Notes under the pieces: generated by a model
Told to the model about the DNA's origin: nothing
The model's input: the letters and a program-made list of their open reading frames with translations, nothing else
Database searches by the model: none
Program-made: the position numbers and the translations under genes
Assembly: GCA_000403495.2 (NCBI GenBank)
Contig: KE159799.1
Span: 784,782 to 848,781, forward strand
Reading direction: 5' to 3'
Source of the DNA: Lachnospiraceae bacterium 10-1
Lineage (GTDB): Bacteria; Bacillota; Clostridia; Lachnospirales; Lachnospiraceae
DNA length: 64,000 nucleotides
In this document: positions 27,563 through 36,800 of the stretch, piece by piece
Layout of the letters: each line of letters starts with the position of its first letter
Position numbering within the stretch: the stretch's first letter is position 1

Positions 27563-29258
27563 TTATAAGCACCCCCTCCAGCAGTTCATTTGTATAGGCG
27601 AACTCCACTTCTATCCGCTTCCCCGGATAGACATAAATCTTCTGGATCAGGGATTCTACCATTTCCCTTGTCAGTTCCCTGCCGCTTTTTAACCGGAGCA
27701 GGGCACGGGCCGCCGCAAGGTATTTCCCCGATACAGTATTAAGGTTCTTCCTTTCTGCTTCCAGTTCCTCCCTCTGCCGGCTTAAGTCTTTTAACCTCCC
27801 CTCCTGCCGCATCTTATAAGCAACATACTCGCTCTGGGGGATAATGCCCTCACGGTATTCCACATATTTTGTCCGTTCCTCCTCTTTTGCCGAGGAGGTC
27901 TCCCTTTCTGCTTTCTTGATTTTTGTATCAACCACTGTCCCGGCTGTCCTGAGCTGCTCTTTTACAACCTCCGTATACTGCTTTGGTTTTCCTAAATACA
28001 CGGAAAACTCCATTCTAAGGAGAGGTAACAGGATATCCACCAGTTCCGCCTTTGAAATACGGTTTGATGCAGGGCAGCTCTCCACTTTTGTCTGCCCGCC
28101 GTTTAAGCAGAAATAACCGTCCAGTCTTGCCTTCCTGCCATCCGCATAGGTTTTCACATAACTGTGCCGCGTCATTTTCCTGCCGCACACGCCGCAGTAA
28201 AGCACACTGTCAAAAATATTCTCCCCAATCGGGCATCCTTTTGTCGGATGGTCATGGGATTTCGTCCTTTCATGGAGCCTTTCCCTTACTTTTGCCGCTT
28301 CTGCAAACACCGCCGCATCAATAACAGGTTCATGGGCATTTTCTTTGACTACCCATTCTTCCTCCGCTTTGTGGATACGGTTTTTCTCGTCCCTTACAGT
28401 GATGGAAGTCCGTCCCTGCACCAGCTTCCCGGTGTATGTCTCACTTTTCACGATACGCTCCACAGAGCCTTTATCCCAGCCTTTGTATTCTCCCTGTTCC
28501 GGGTCAAAAAAGACTTTTCCGGTTTTCTTATACACAGACGGCGGGTTGCACTTTTTCCTGTTCAGGTCATCCGCCACCGCCGTGAAGCTGCCCGTTTCAA
28601 TAAACAGCCTGAAAATATGCTTCACAATCCCCGCAGTATTTTCATCCGGCGTTAGTTTCCGTATTTTCTTGTCCCACGCGGCTTTGTAACCGTAGGGCGG
28701 CGGTCCTCCCACATAGGAGCCTTCCTGCCGTCTTTGCTTTAGATGCTGCTTTGCTTTTACGGAAAAGTCCTTTGCATACATATCGTTGACAAGATTTTTT
28801 ATCTCCGTTGCCATCTGCTTTGTATCGCTTCCGCGGTGTCCCGTATCAAGGCCGTCAGCAACCGCAATAAATCGGACGCCCAGGAACGGGAAGATTTTCT
28901 CAATATAATTTCCCGCTTCCAGATAGTTCCGTCCAAACCGGGAAAGGTCTTTGACCACTACGCAGTCAATGTCGCCCAGCCGTATGTCCTGCATAAGCCT
29001 CTGAAACTCGTCACGTTCAAAATTGCTCCCCGTTTTCCCCAGGTCTGTATAACGGTCTATGATCTCTATCCGCTCTGTCCCTTCCCGGTTCAGTTCTTCG
29101 ATATGCTTTTCCGCAATCTTTACCTGCACTTCTACGGATTCGTTCTTTTTCCTGTCCTGGTCTGATGAAAGCCTTGCATAAATGCCTGCTTTGTAACATG
29201 TTCTCGTTTTTTTATCCGCCACAGCAGGGGCGGAAGTCCTCTTTGACACTCTGCCCAT
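27555..29258 (-). CDS. Large serine recombinase (second of three)
   Basis: 567 aa. The catalytic Ser 31 is in IYARLSSDQD after a 30-residue basic lead. Downstream are DCVVVKDLSRFGRNYLEAGN, the recombinase domain, a zinc-binding module (LYCGVCGRKMTRH) and a long coiled coil (about 410-500). It starts 1 bp after the previous gene ends. It is divergent in sequence from its two neighbours, so it is not a recent duplicate. Confidence 0.95.
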   Translation of the reverse strand: MGRVSKRTSAPAVADKKTRTCYKAGIYARLSSDQDRKKNESVEVQVKIAEKHIEELNREGTERIEIIDRYTDLGKTGSNFERDEFQRLMQDIRLGDIDCVVVKDLSRFGRNYLEAGNYIEKIFPFLGVRFIAVADGLDTGHRGSDTKQMATEIKNLVNDMYAKDFSVKAKQHLKQRRQEGSYVGGPPPYGYKAAWDKKIRKLTPDENTAGIVKHIFRLFIETGSFTAVADDLNRKKCNPPSVYKKTGKVFFDPEQGEYKGWDKGSVERIVKSETYTGKLVQGRTSITVRDEKNRIHKAEEEWVVKENAHEPVIDAAVFAEAAKVRERLHERTKSHDHPTKGCPIGENIFDSVLYCGVCGRKMTRHSYVKTYADGRKARLDGYFCLNGGQTKVESCPASNRISKAELVDILLPLLRMEFSVYLGKPKQYTEVVKEQLRTAGTVVDTKIKKAERETSSAKEEERTKYVEYREGIIPQSEYVAYKMRQEGRLKDLSRQREELEAERKNLNTVSGKYLAAARALLRLKSGRELTREMVESLIQKIYVYPGKRIEVEFAYTNELLEGVLING

Positions 29259-29259
29259 G

Positions 29260-30927
29260 CTATGCGCTCCTTTCCGCCGTTTGTGCTTTCGCTGCCTGGT
29301 CTGTCAGAACCTTCCGGCCAATGCCTGCCATGACAGCAAACGTATCCATAAAGTAAAAGTCGATCACGACCTGCCTGTTTTCATATACATCAATCCGCCT
29401 TACAAGGCTGCTCAGCGTATGCCGGTCTATCTCCCTCAACTCCACACAGTCCTGGAACGTTTTCAGTCGCCCCGCAGAAAGCGCCCCTTTTTTGAACATA
29501 TCTTTAATGAGCTGTTCCTGTTTCTGCATGGCAGCTTCCAGTTCCTTCCCTTTCTGCGAGAAGCCGCTGTGCAGGCGCTCAAATTCCTCCTTTGTGACAA
29601 CGCCCTCCCGTAAATCTTCATACAGGCCGGAGCAGAGGGAGTAATATTTATCCTGTTCCTTTTTCAGCCGCCCGATCTCCCTGTCATACCGTGCAACCGC
29701 CTCAAAGTTGGTCTCATACTGCACCGCCCGGTCAAAAAGCTCCTTTTCTTTCAGGAAGGAATTTGCAAACTTCCGGATACTCTCACAGACGATCCCTTTC
29801 AGCACACTTTCCTCTATGCTGTGCCTGCTGCACCCTTCCCCACGGTTCTTTGTAGAGCAGATGTAATAAACTTTTGCCGTATCTTTATAACGTATTACCC
29901 GCCTCACCATCTGTTCACCACAGTCGCCACAGAACAGTATCCCCATGAAAGGGCTGGGTGTTCCCGAATCCGGGCTTTTGCGCCCGTCTGCCTTGAGCAG
30001 GTGCTGTACTACCGCAAAATCATCGGCAGAAACGATTGCTTCATGGGTATTCTCCACCTTTACCCATTCCCCTTCCGGTTTTGCGGTATGCTTCTTCACT
30101 TTATAGTTTACCTTTTCCGTTTTTCCCTGAACCATATGCCCCAGGTAAACTTCATTTGTCAGTATCCGCTTTATTGTTGTGCCTCCCCATCCGCTTCTGC
30201 CTGTTCCTGAAAAGCCGCCATTATAGGAAAGCCCCATAGACTTTTTATATTCTTTTGGGGAAAGGATACCGAGGCTGTTCAGTTTTTCCGCAATCGCGGA
30301 CAATGCCAGCCCTTCGATTTTCCATGCGAAGATCCGCCGCACGTTCTCCGCCGCGTATTCATCAATAACAAGCCTGTTTTTATCTGTGTCACTTTTTCTG
30401 TACCCGTAAGCGGCAAAAGCGGCAATACACTCCCCATTTTTATACTTTACCGCAAACTGGCTCTTTACCTTTGTGGAAATATCCCGGCAGTAGGAATCGT
30501 TTATGAAATTTTTTACCGGCAAGACGATGGAGCTTTCCCCCGTATCCGCCGATATGCTGTCAAAGTGGTCGGTAAGCGCAATAAAGCGCACGGAAAGAGC
30601 CGGGAAAACCTTTTGTATATATCTCCCGGATTCAATGTAATCGCGCCCGAAACGGGACAGGTCTTTCACTACCACGCAGTTCACCCTGCCTGCCTCAATG
30701 TCGCCGATCATCCTCTTAAATTCTGGCCTGTCGAAATTGCTCCCTGAAAAGCCGTCGTCCACATAGATATCGTAAAGCTCTATGTCCGGCTGCTCCCTTA
30801 AGAATGATTTGATGAGTTCCCTCTGATTTCCGATGCTGTTGCTCTCGGACTTATTTAAACTGCCCCTGTCCTCGTCATCCTTTGAAAGACGGAGGTACAT
30901 GGCCGCATAGAATTGTTTTTCTTTCAA
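29260..30927 (-). CDS. Large serine recombinase (first of three)
   Basis: About 555 aa. The catalytic Ser 15 lies in MYLRLSKDDED; further motifs are VVVKDLSRFGRDYIESGRYI, the recombinase domain, a zinc ribbon (LFCGDCGEQMVRR ... RGEGCSRH) and a C-terminal coiled coil. The frame is open to a TTG at 30960, but TTG 30927 is preceded by AGGGGTG with 6-bp spacing and starts at the normal family N-terminus, so it is preferred. First gene of the recombinase operon. Confidence 0.93.
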   Translation of the reverse strand: MKEKQFYAAMYLRLSKDDEDRGSLNKSESNSIGNQRELIKSFLREQPDIELYDIYVDDGFSGSNFDRPEFKRMIGDIEAGRVNCVVVKDLSRFGRDYIESGRYIQKVFPALSVRFIALTDHFDSISADTGESSIVLPVKNFINDSYCRDISTKVKSQFAVKYKNGECIAAFAAYGYRKSDTDKNRLVIDEYAAENVRRIFAWKIEGLALSAIAEKLNSLGILSPKEYKKSMGLSYNGGFSGTGRSGWGGTTIKRILTNEVYLGHMVQGKTEKVNYKVKKHTAKPEGEWVKVENTHEAIVSADDFAVVQHLLKADGRKSPDSGTPSPFMGILFCGDCGEQMVRRVIRYKDTAKVYYICSTKNRGEGCSRHSIEESVLKGIVCESIRKFANSFLKEKELFDRAVQYETNFEAVARYDREIGRLKKEQDKYYSLCSGLYEDLREGVVTKEEFERLHSGFSQKGKELEAAMQKQEQLIKDMFKKGALSAGRLKTFQDCVELREIDRHTLSSLVRRIDVYENRQVVIDFYFMDTFAVMAGIGRKVLTDQAAKAQTAERSA

Positions 30928-31074
30928 CTGTATCACCCCTGACTTTTTATTAGCTAACAAGGATAGCCGTTATCCCGCTCATATCTAAAAGCCAGGGCTT
31001 CCACTGAATCAAGTCCTGACTTTAGATTAACATAACTTTTCCGTTCTTTCAAGAACAAACTCCTTTTATTCCGG

Positions 31075-31344
31075 CTAAATATGTATCTCCGCAAGCCTTC
31101 TTAAATATTCTTCCATCTTATCATCAATGGTCGGCCCTTCCTTCATAAAACGGACTTTCACGATATAGTCCCCGATCCGGTGGACGTATACGTTATTGGT
31201 CTGCGCTGCAAATGAAGCCAGCTTCTGGGCGACAGGCTTTTTCGTGTCTACCACAATATCCCTTAAATCCGTCAGGCTGTTAATATCCACATCCCGTATA
31301 TCCACAGCCGCCATCTCCTGTAACTTTTCCCTTGTCAGTTCCAT
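31075..31344 (-). CDS. Small conserved mobile-element protein (DUF6870-like)
   Basis: 89 aa. The pattern MAAVDIRDVDINSLTDLRDIVVDTKKP, then GDYIVKVRF and a final amphipathic helix, matches my recollection of a small family found beside recombinases in clostridial elements. It has no membrane segment. It is followed by the three recombinases on the same strand. No function is known to me. Confidence 0.65.
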   Translation of the reverse strand: MELTREKLQEMAAVDIRDVDINSLTDLRDIVVDTKKPVAQKLASFAAQTNNVYVHRIGDYIVKVRFMKEGPTIDDKMEEYLRRLAEIHI

Positions 31345-31397
31345 ATCCTGCCCCTTGACCGCCTTTCTATATTCTATTTCCCGTTAAGGTTGTCTTA

Positions 31398-31616
31398 TCA
31401 CAAAAAATCTGTTCCCCCTGTATACCAGCGGGATGGAACACCTTGCGCCGCAAACGCCGCCCATTCATCAAAACGCATCGAAAAAAGGCTTGCGGTGCCA
31501 GGTCTTACATCCCGTAAGAAATCCGGCAGATGCTTTTTCACACCTGCCGGAGATAGGAAAGGGAAAACCGCCCGGACAGACACGTTATATCCTCCCTGTC
31601 CGGTGCCGGTTCCCAT
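31398..31616 (-). CDS. Hypothetical small protein, doubtful
   Basis: About 72 aa, MGTGTGQGGYNVSVRAVFPF at the start and FDEWAAFAAQGVPSRWYTGG near the end. Its composition looks protein-like, but the ribosome site is weak (AGGA 13 bases upstream) and I recognise no family. Confidence 0.3.
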   Translation of the reverse strand: MGTGTGQGGYNVSVRAVFPFLSPAGVKKHLPDFLRDVRPGTASLFSMRFDEWAAFAAQGVPSRWYTGGTDFL

Positions 31617-31625
31617 AAAAATCAA

Positions 31626-32153
31626 AAAATCCTGTCTTGTGCCGTATTGTCAGGCAGCCGGACTGCCTTACTGCTCACCCCCGGCACGGGAATATCCAAG
31701 CCGCCTGCGGCTCCATAAGCGCCATGATACCAACAGCAGGTGGCGGCAGGTGACTAAGCTGCCCAGGCCATGCCCTCAGTATCCCCCTTTCACCCTGCGG
31801 TACGGGAATATGCTGGTTCTCCTTTACTGGCGGCTCATGGCGGTCCCGGCGCTGCCACACGCCGGTCACAGGCCCTCCGGGTTGCCGCTCGTGCCTTTGA
31901 AGTCATCTTGTTTGACGGGGCAGGCCAGGCAGGAAGGGGAAAACAGCTTCCCTCCTTTATCCTCCCCGCGCCCGCAGGCAGTCATCGCGCCCGTGCCTGG
32001 GCCGCTTGCTTTACAGCCCCGCACAGCAGGAGAAACTTGAATACTGGTTATGAACAGAGATTCACCCTGTTATTTTCCAATGTCCGTAAGAGGGAGCAGA
32101 ACCCCCTCATAATGTAAGGGACTAAAACCGCATCCTGATAGAAAAGAATTTGA
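31626..32153. other. Region without a convincing gene
   Basis: GC-rich spacer between the sigma-like factor and the recombinase side of the element. Open frames exist on both strands, but they lack ribosome sites and protein-like composition. I see no clear promoter, terminator or repeat. Confidence 0.5.
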
Positions 32154-32603
32154 TTATTTTTCCATCATTTTTCTCAGCTTGTCCAAAAGCCTGTTTTTCC
32201 GGTAATGGATGGTATTCTGTGAGACGGCATACATCCCAGCCACTTCCCGCTCCGTCTTTTCCAGATAGAACAGTTCGTTAAGCAATGCCAGTTCCTCTGC
32301 GGAAAGGCTTTGCAATACAGCCTGCAATTTCTCCATCATTGCGGCCCTGACCACCCTGTCCTCCACGGAATCGCCGGATGCGGTAAACTGCCAGTCCTGC
32401 TCCGCAAGCTGCTCATAGGACAGTTCCCGGCTGGGGATGTATTGTATTTCCTGTGTTTCCGGGTTGACTTTTGTACGCCCTTTTTTCAGCTTCCCCATAA
32501 AATAACGTTCCTTGTCCTCGGCGCGGTAATATTCCCGGTACACTTCCCTGCTCACCGGTACAGGCTGCCCATCTATGTATAAATAAAAATCTTTTTCCTG
32601 CAT
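32154..32603 (-). CDS. Sigma-70-like regulator (region 4 type)
   Basis: 149 aa. The N-terminal half is basic and mobile-element specific (FYLYIDGQPVPVSREVYREY). The C-terminal half is a sigma region 4 helix-turn-helix (LSAEELALLNELFYLEKTEREVAGMY, then SQNTIHYRKNRLLDKL). CGGAGGG lies 5 bases before ATG 32603, so the longer frame is rejected. Similar proteins in clostridial elements are thought to control excision or transfer genes. It is preceded by a terminator of the upstream operon. Confidence 0.8.
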   Translation of the reverse strand: MQEKDFYLYIDGQPVPVSREVYREYYRAEDKERYFMGKLKKGRTKVNPETQEIQYIPSRELSYEQLAEQDWQFTASGDSVEDRVVRAAMMEKLQAVLQSLSAEELALLNELFYLEKTEREVAGMYAVSQNTIHYRKNRLLDKLRKMMEK

Positions 32604-32702
32604 GGTTTCCCTCCGAAATCCTGAAAATGAATAAGTTCCAGAATCCCGGAGGGCGGGGAACGGCACCGTGGGAAAGCGACACCACACGGCAAAAAAAGAC
32701 AT

Positions 32703-32737
32703 AAAAAAAGCCGCGCCCGGAAGATACCAGGCACGGC
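32703..32737 (-). terminator. Intrinsic terminator
   Basis: On the minus strand: GCCGTGCCTGG, a 6-base loop, CCGGGCGCGGC (two G-T pairs), then seven Ts. It lies about 100 bp upstream of the sigma-like gene. Confidence 0.8.
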
Positions 32738-32798
32738 GGGATGCTTTTTGTATTTTATTGGTATTTCATAAATATGCAGGGGGGTTTTTGTCGATAAC

Positions 32799-32836
32799 AG
32801 AAGCGCCGCAATCCCCGTAAGGACTGCGGCGCTTCT
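32799..32836. repeat. Perfect 12-bp inverted repeat
   Basis: AGAAGCGCCGCA and TGCGGCGCTTCT around a 14-base loop. It lacks a clean T-run, so it may be a protein site or mRNA structure rather than a terminator. The surrounding 32740-33029 holds no gene. Confidence 0.5.
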
Positions 32837-33029
32837 ATGTAACTGTTTCGTTTCTGTTTCTTTCCCCGGACTTCCCAATATATTCCCCTTACCAACGGGA
32901 AATGATATTAGTTCCTAAAGTTTTCGCTGATTTCCCTGCTTATTTGTAATAAAAGGAATTATAAACGGTGATTTTGTCAACAGATAATCGCCGGGTTATC
33001 AAAAGATAAGCAGATAACGCAAATTGCGA

Positions 33030-33062
33030 CAAAAAAACGGCATAACCGAAAGGGTTATACCA
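33030..33062 (-). terminator. Intrinsic terminator of the surface-protein operon
   Basis: On the minus strand: GGTATAACC-CTTTC-GGTTATGCC followed by GTTTTTTTG. It starts 9 bp after the stop of the orphan regulator at 33071. Confidence 0.9.
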
Positions 33063-33070
33063 TTTTTGTC

Positions 33071-33775
33071 TTATATAGTATCCTGAATAAACCGGTAGCC
33101 TACGCCGCGTATGTTTTCAATCCGGCAGGAGGTACAGCCTGCATCCTCCAGTTTCCTGCGTATCCGGTTCAGGCAGGAGTGGAGCCCATTGTCGGCATCC
33201 CGCAGGTAATCTTCACCCCATACGTCACGGTAAAGCTGCTCATTTGTAAATACCCGCCCCGGACTGGATGCAAGCAGGCAGAGCAGGTTAAACTCATACC
33301 GGGGGAATTCCGTTTCCTGTGAATTGATGATAACCTCGTGGTAATCCACGTTGATAAACAGATTCCCCCTTGAAATAATGCTGGATGCCTGCTGCTTTGT
33401 CTGGTTCAGTTCCGTATAGCGGCGGATCAGCGCAAGGCCGCTGGCAATGGTTTCCTCCAGATAACTGTCTGTCCACTTAATGTATTCATCCGCTCCTGCT
33501 TTAATCGCAGCCGTTTTTTCTGTACTGTCATACTGCCGGTCTAAGATCAGGATCGGGGCTTTTATCAATCCCCTTATAATCTTTAACGGCGGTAAGTATT
33601 GCCGTCCGTCTGAAAATATAATAACCAGCAGATAATCCGTATTCCCTGACAGTTCGCCGGCTGCTTCCCCCGCATCCTGGACGATGCGGGCGGATATGCC
33701 TTTTTTCTGCCATTCTCCCTGAAGGTCAGCCAACTGTGGTCTTTCATGGCATACTATCAATATCCATCGTTCCAT
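33071..33775 (-). CDS. OmpR-type winged-helix regulator with atypical receiver
   Basis: 234 aa. The C-terminal winged helix is typical of OmpR/PhoB regulators (FPRYEFNLLCLLASSPGRVFT ... LHSCLNRIRRKLEDAG ... IRGVGYRF). The receiver half (1-120) lacks the usual phospho-Asp setting: YLLVIIFSDGRQ stands where (D)LxLLDxxLP is expected, and the acidic N-terminal pair is replaced by ILIVCHERPQ. It is therefore likely phosphorylation-independent (inference). It is the last gene of the operon 39527-33071, with AGGGGG before the ATG. Confidence 0.85.
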   Translation of the reverse strand: MERWILIVCHERPQLADLQGEWQKKGISARIVQDAGEAAGELSGNTDYLLVIIFSDGRQYLPPLKIIRGLIKAPILILDRQYDSTEKTAAIKAGADEYIKWTDSYLEETIASGLALIRRYTELNQTKQQASSIISRGNLFINVDYHEVIINSQETEFPRYEFNLLCLLASSPGRVFTNEQLYRDVWGEDYLRDADNGLHSCLNRIRRKLEDAGCTSCRIENIRGVGYRFIQDTI

Positions 33776-33882
33776 AATTGCCCCCTTCTATCGTTATCAC
33801 AATATAAATGTTTCTGTTCTGCCACCTTTCTGTCCTATTTGGAACCAGATTCTGTTACTCCATGTACGGTTCAGGGATATCA

Positions 33883-36800
33883 TCAATTGTCTTCCTCTTT
33901 CTTCTTCACCACAAAGAATACACCGATCCCCATGATGACCACCAGCGCGCCGACCACGATAAGCCACCACGGTCTCCACGCCTGCGGGCTTTCTTCTGCC
34001 TGCCCGGTGCTGTCTTTATCCGGGGTATCCGGCTGTTCAGGCTCGGTGGCATTGCCGCTTTCTTCCTCCTGTTCCCCATCTATCGCAATCACATAGTCTG
34101 ACGCATGGGTAAAGGCAAGGGATACGGTGCCGTCCTCTGCGACTTCGTCAGAACAGATAAATTCAAGCTCCCCGGTGCTTTCGTTGTAGTAATACAAACT
34201 TGCCGTATATCCGGCGTTCTCTTTGCCTAGCTCTATGGAAAGCACCGCCGTAAAGCCGAACTCCCCTTCATAGGCGAGGCTTATCTGGATGCTGTAACGC
34301 TCCCCGGTGACGTTGTTCACGATATCCACCGGGATGGCATTTGTTTCTGTCTTTACGGAAAAGTCAATGTCGCCCGCCTTATCCGTTGTGATGCTCTTTC
34401 CGTCCACGCTCCAGAGTATGCCATTGCCCATATCAAAGGTGATGGTGATGTCCTTCCCCTTAATGCTGTCAAAAATATCTCCCGGAACCACCACAGAGCC
34501 GTTCATATCCACGTTGATGGTGCTGCCTTCCTGCGCCTGTTCTTCCTCGGCACGGATCACATCCCAGCCGATCTTGCCGTCCGCTCCCTTGATGAATGGC
34601 TGTTTTGTTCCCTGTGCGGGTGTTCCTGTGCCGCTGACCGGAGCGGTTCCCGGCTTTACTGTATTTCCACTACCCGGATTCACTGGCGTTGTCCCTGTCC
34701 CCGGTGCGGTTTCATTCCCCGGATTGGTATTTGTGTCCGTGGGCTGCGTCACAGACGGCTGCGGCGTAGTATTTCCATTGCCAGGATTCGTGCTGCCATT
34801 ACCGCCGCTGCCCTGCCCTTCATCACTGCCACTGGAGCCGCCGTTATTTTCATTTCCTCCGGAATTGCCACCGCTACCGCCGTTATCTCCATTTCCGCCG
34901 GAACTGCCACCACCGCCGGAACTTGGCGGTAACTTCGCTATATCCTCCGTCCTTATTACATATCCACAGACGCTACATTTGTAAGTTCTGACACCTTTCT
35001 CCGTTTCCGTTGGTGCTTTTGTCACGCTTCCGCCGTCCTCTGTATGGGCTGCGGTGTCCGATTTATCCCCACAGGTACATTCGTGCCAATGACTGCTGCT
35101 GTCCGACTTCCAAACCGTTCCATAGCTGTGCGTGTGCGGCAGTACATCTATGCTCTCTGTACGCATGATGCAGCCACAGACACTGCACTTATAAGTCATA
35201 ACCCCCGTTTCCTTTTCTGTAGGCGCTTTTGACACACTCCCGTCATCCTCTGTATGGGCTGCGGTATCTGTTTTATCCCCGCAGACACATTCATGCCAGT
35301 GGCTGCTTTCATCTGATTTCCAATCTGTACTGTAATTGTGTGTGTGGGACGATGGCAGTTTATCAATATCCGCTGTCCTTATCACATAACCGCAGACACG
35401 GCACTTATACGTCATGACTCCGGTTTCCGTTTCTGTCGGCGCTTTCGTCACGCTCCCGCCGTCCTCTATGTGGGATGCAAGCTCTGACTTATTCCCGCAG
35501 GAACATTCATACCAATGGCTGTCTGCATCTGATTTCCACTCTGTACCGTAGTTATGCGTATGAGACGGCGGCAGTCTGTCTATCATCTCCTCCTGCATCA
35601 CATAGCCACAGACGCTGCACTTATACGTCCTGATGCCGGTTTCTGTTTCTGTTGCGGGCTTTGTCACGCTTCCGCCATCCTTTATATGGGCGGCGGTGTC
35701 TGTCCTATCCCCGCAGGCGCACTCATGCCAGTGGCTGCTTCCGTCTGACTTCCAATCTGTACTGTAATCATGCCCTGCATTTACCGTAACTGTTACTGTA
35801 GTAATGTTCCCTGCTTTGTCAGCCGCCTCAATGGTCTGTGCGCCGGATGCAGCGCCTAAAGTAAATTTACCGTCTGACAAAGCCTGCTCTTTCCCATTCA
35901 CGGTTACAGATTCCAGATTATCATCTGTGACCGTCACCGTCTGAGATGTGCAGTAAGTTTCCCCGTCCGTAACGCCGGTAATGGACGGAGATGTGCCATC
36001 GAATACCATGCCGTCAGAAGAAATATAAGTCACATTTCCCTGATTATCCGTAATCCTTGCATAAACCACGCAGGATTGATCCGGGCTGATGCTAAAGGTT
36101 GTTTTGTCTGTATTTCCGGCTGTCCAACTGTCCAGCGCTTTTACTTCGTCCTCTGTCAGCTCACCGTCTGATATGTAATAAGATACAGAAGCCACGCCGG
36201 ATTCGTTATCCTGTGCAGTAATCGTTACCTGCTCCGTTTTCTTAAAAAACAGCCCGAAAGTAATCGTATGTAAAAAGCTGTTCCAGTGGTTTGTACTTAT
36301 GCTAATTTCCCCTGTCGGCGCACCCGCATCTTTCAACAGTTCTCCATATTTACCTCCACATACTGTACATATGGCTTTTTCCGTATAGGTGGCAGTACCG
36401 CCGGTACAATTTTCTGTTTCCGTGGAATCACAGCCAGACCTCTGACAGCTATGGGTATGCGTCCCGTTTCCGGTACTCTCCCATGCCCCGTATTCATGCC
36501 CTTTGGCGGAAATTTTTGTATCCGTTATTTCCTGTTTCCCGTCAGAATCGGAAAACAGCTTATTACATACGTCACAGCTCCAGTATTCTATGTTTCCGTC
36601 TGTAAGACAGCCTGCTTCCCGCCCTTCATGGTGAGTCAGCGTATGTGCTTTCACAGCAATTACAATATCAGCGTCTGCAATTTCTGTCTTTCCGTCCTGA
36701 TCTGAAAATTTCTTCCCACAGATAGAGCAGTCCCAATACTCCTTATTTCCTGCCGCTGTACAGGTTGCCCCCTGTTCTGCATGATGAATCAGTGTGTGGT

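Noticed and set aside
31390-32117. Overlapping open frames on the plus strand in the GC-rich spacer
   Set aside because: They have no ribosome sites, no family pattern and high Pro/Arg content typical of chance frames in GC-rich DNA.
34307-34984. A 225-aa plus-strand open frame opposite the surface protein gene
   Set aside because: It is the antisense of the Gly/Ser/Pro-rich linker, has no ribosome site and only low-complexity composition.
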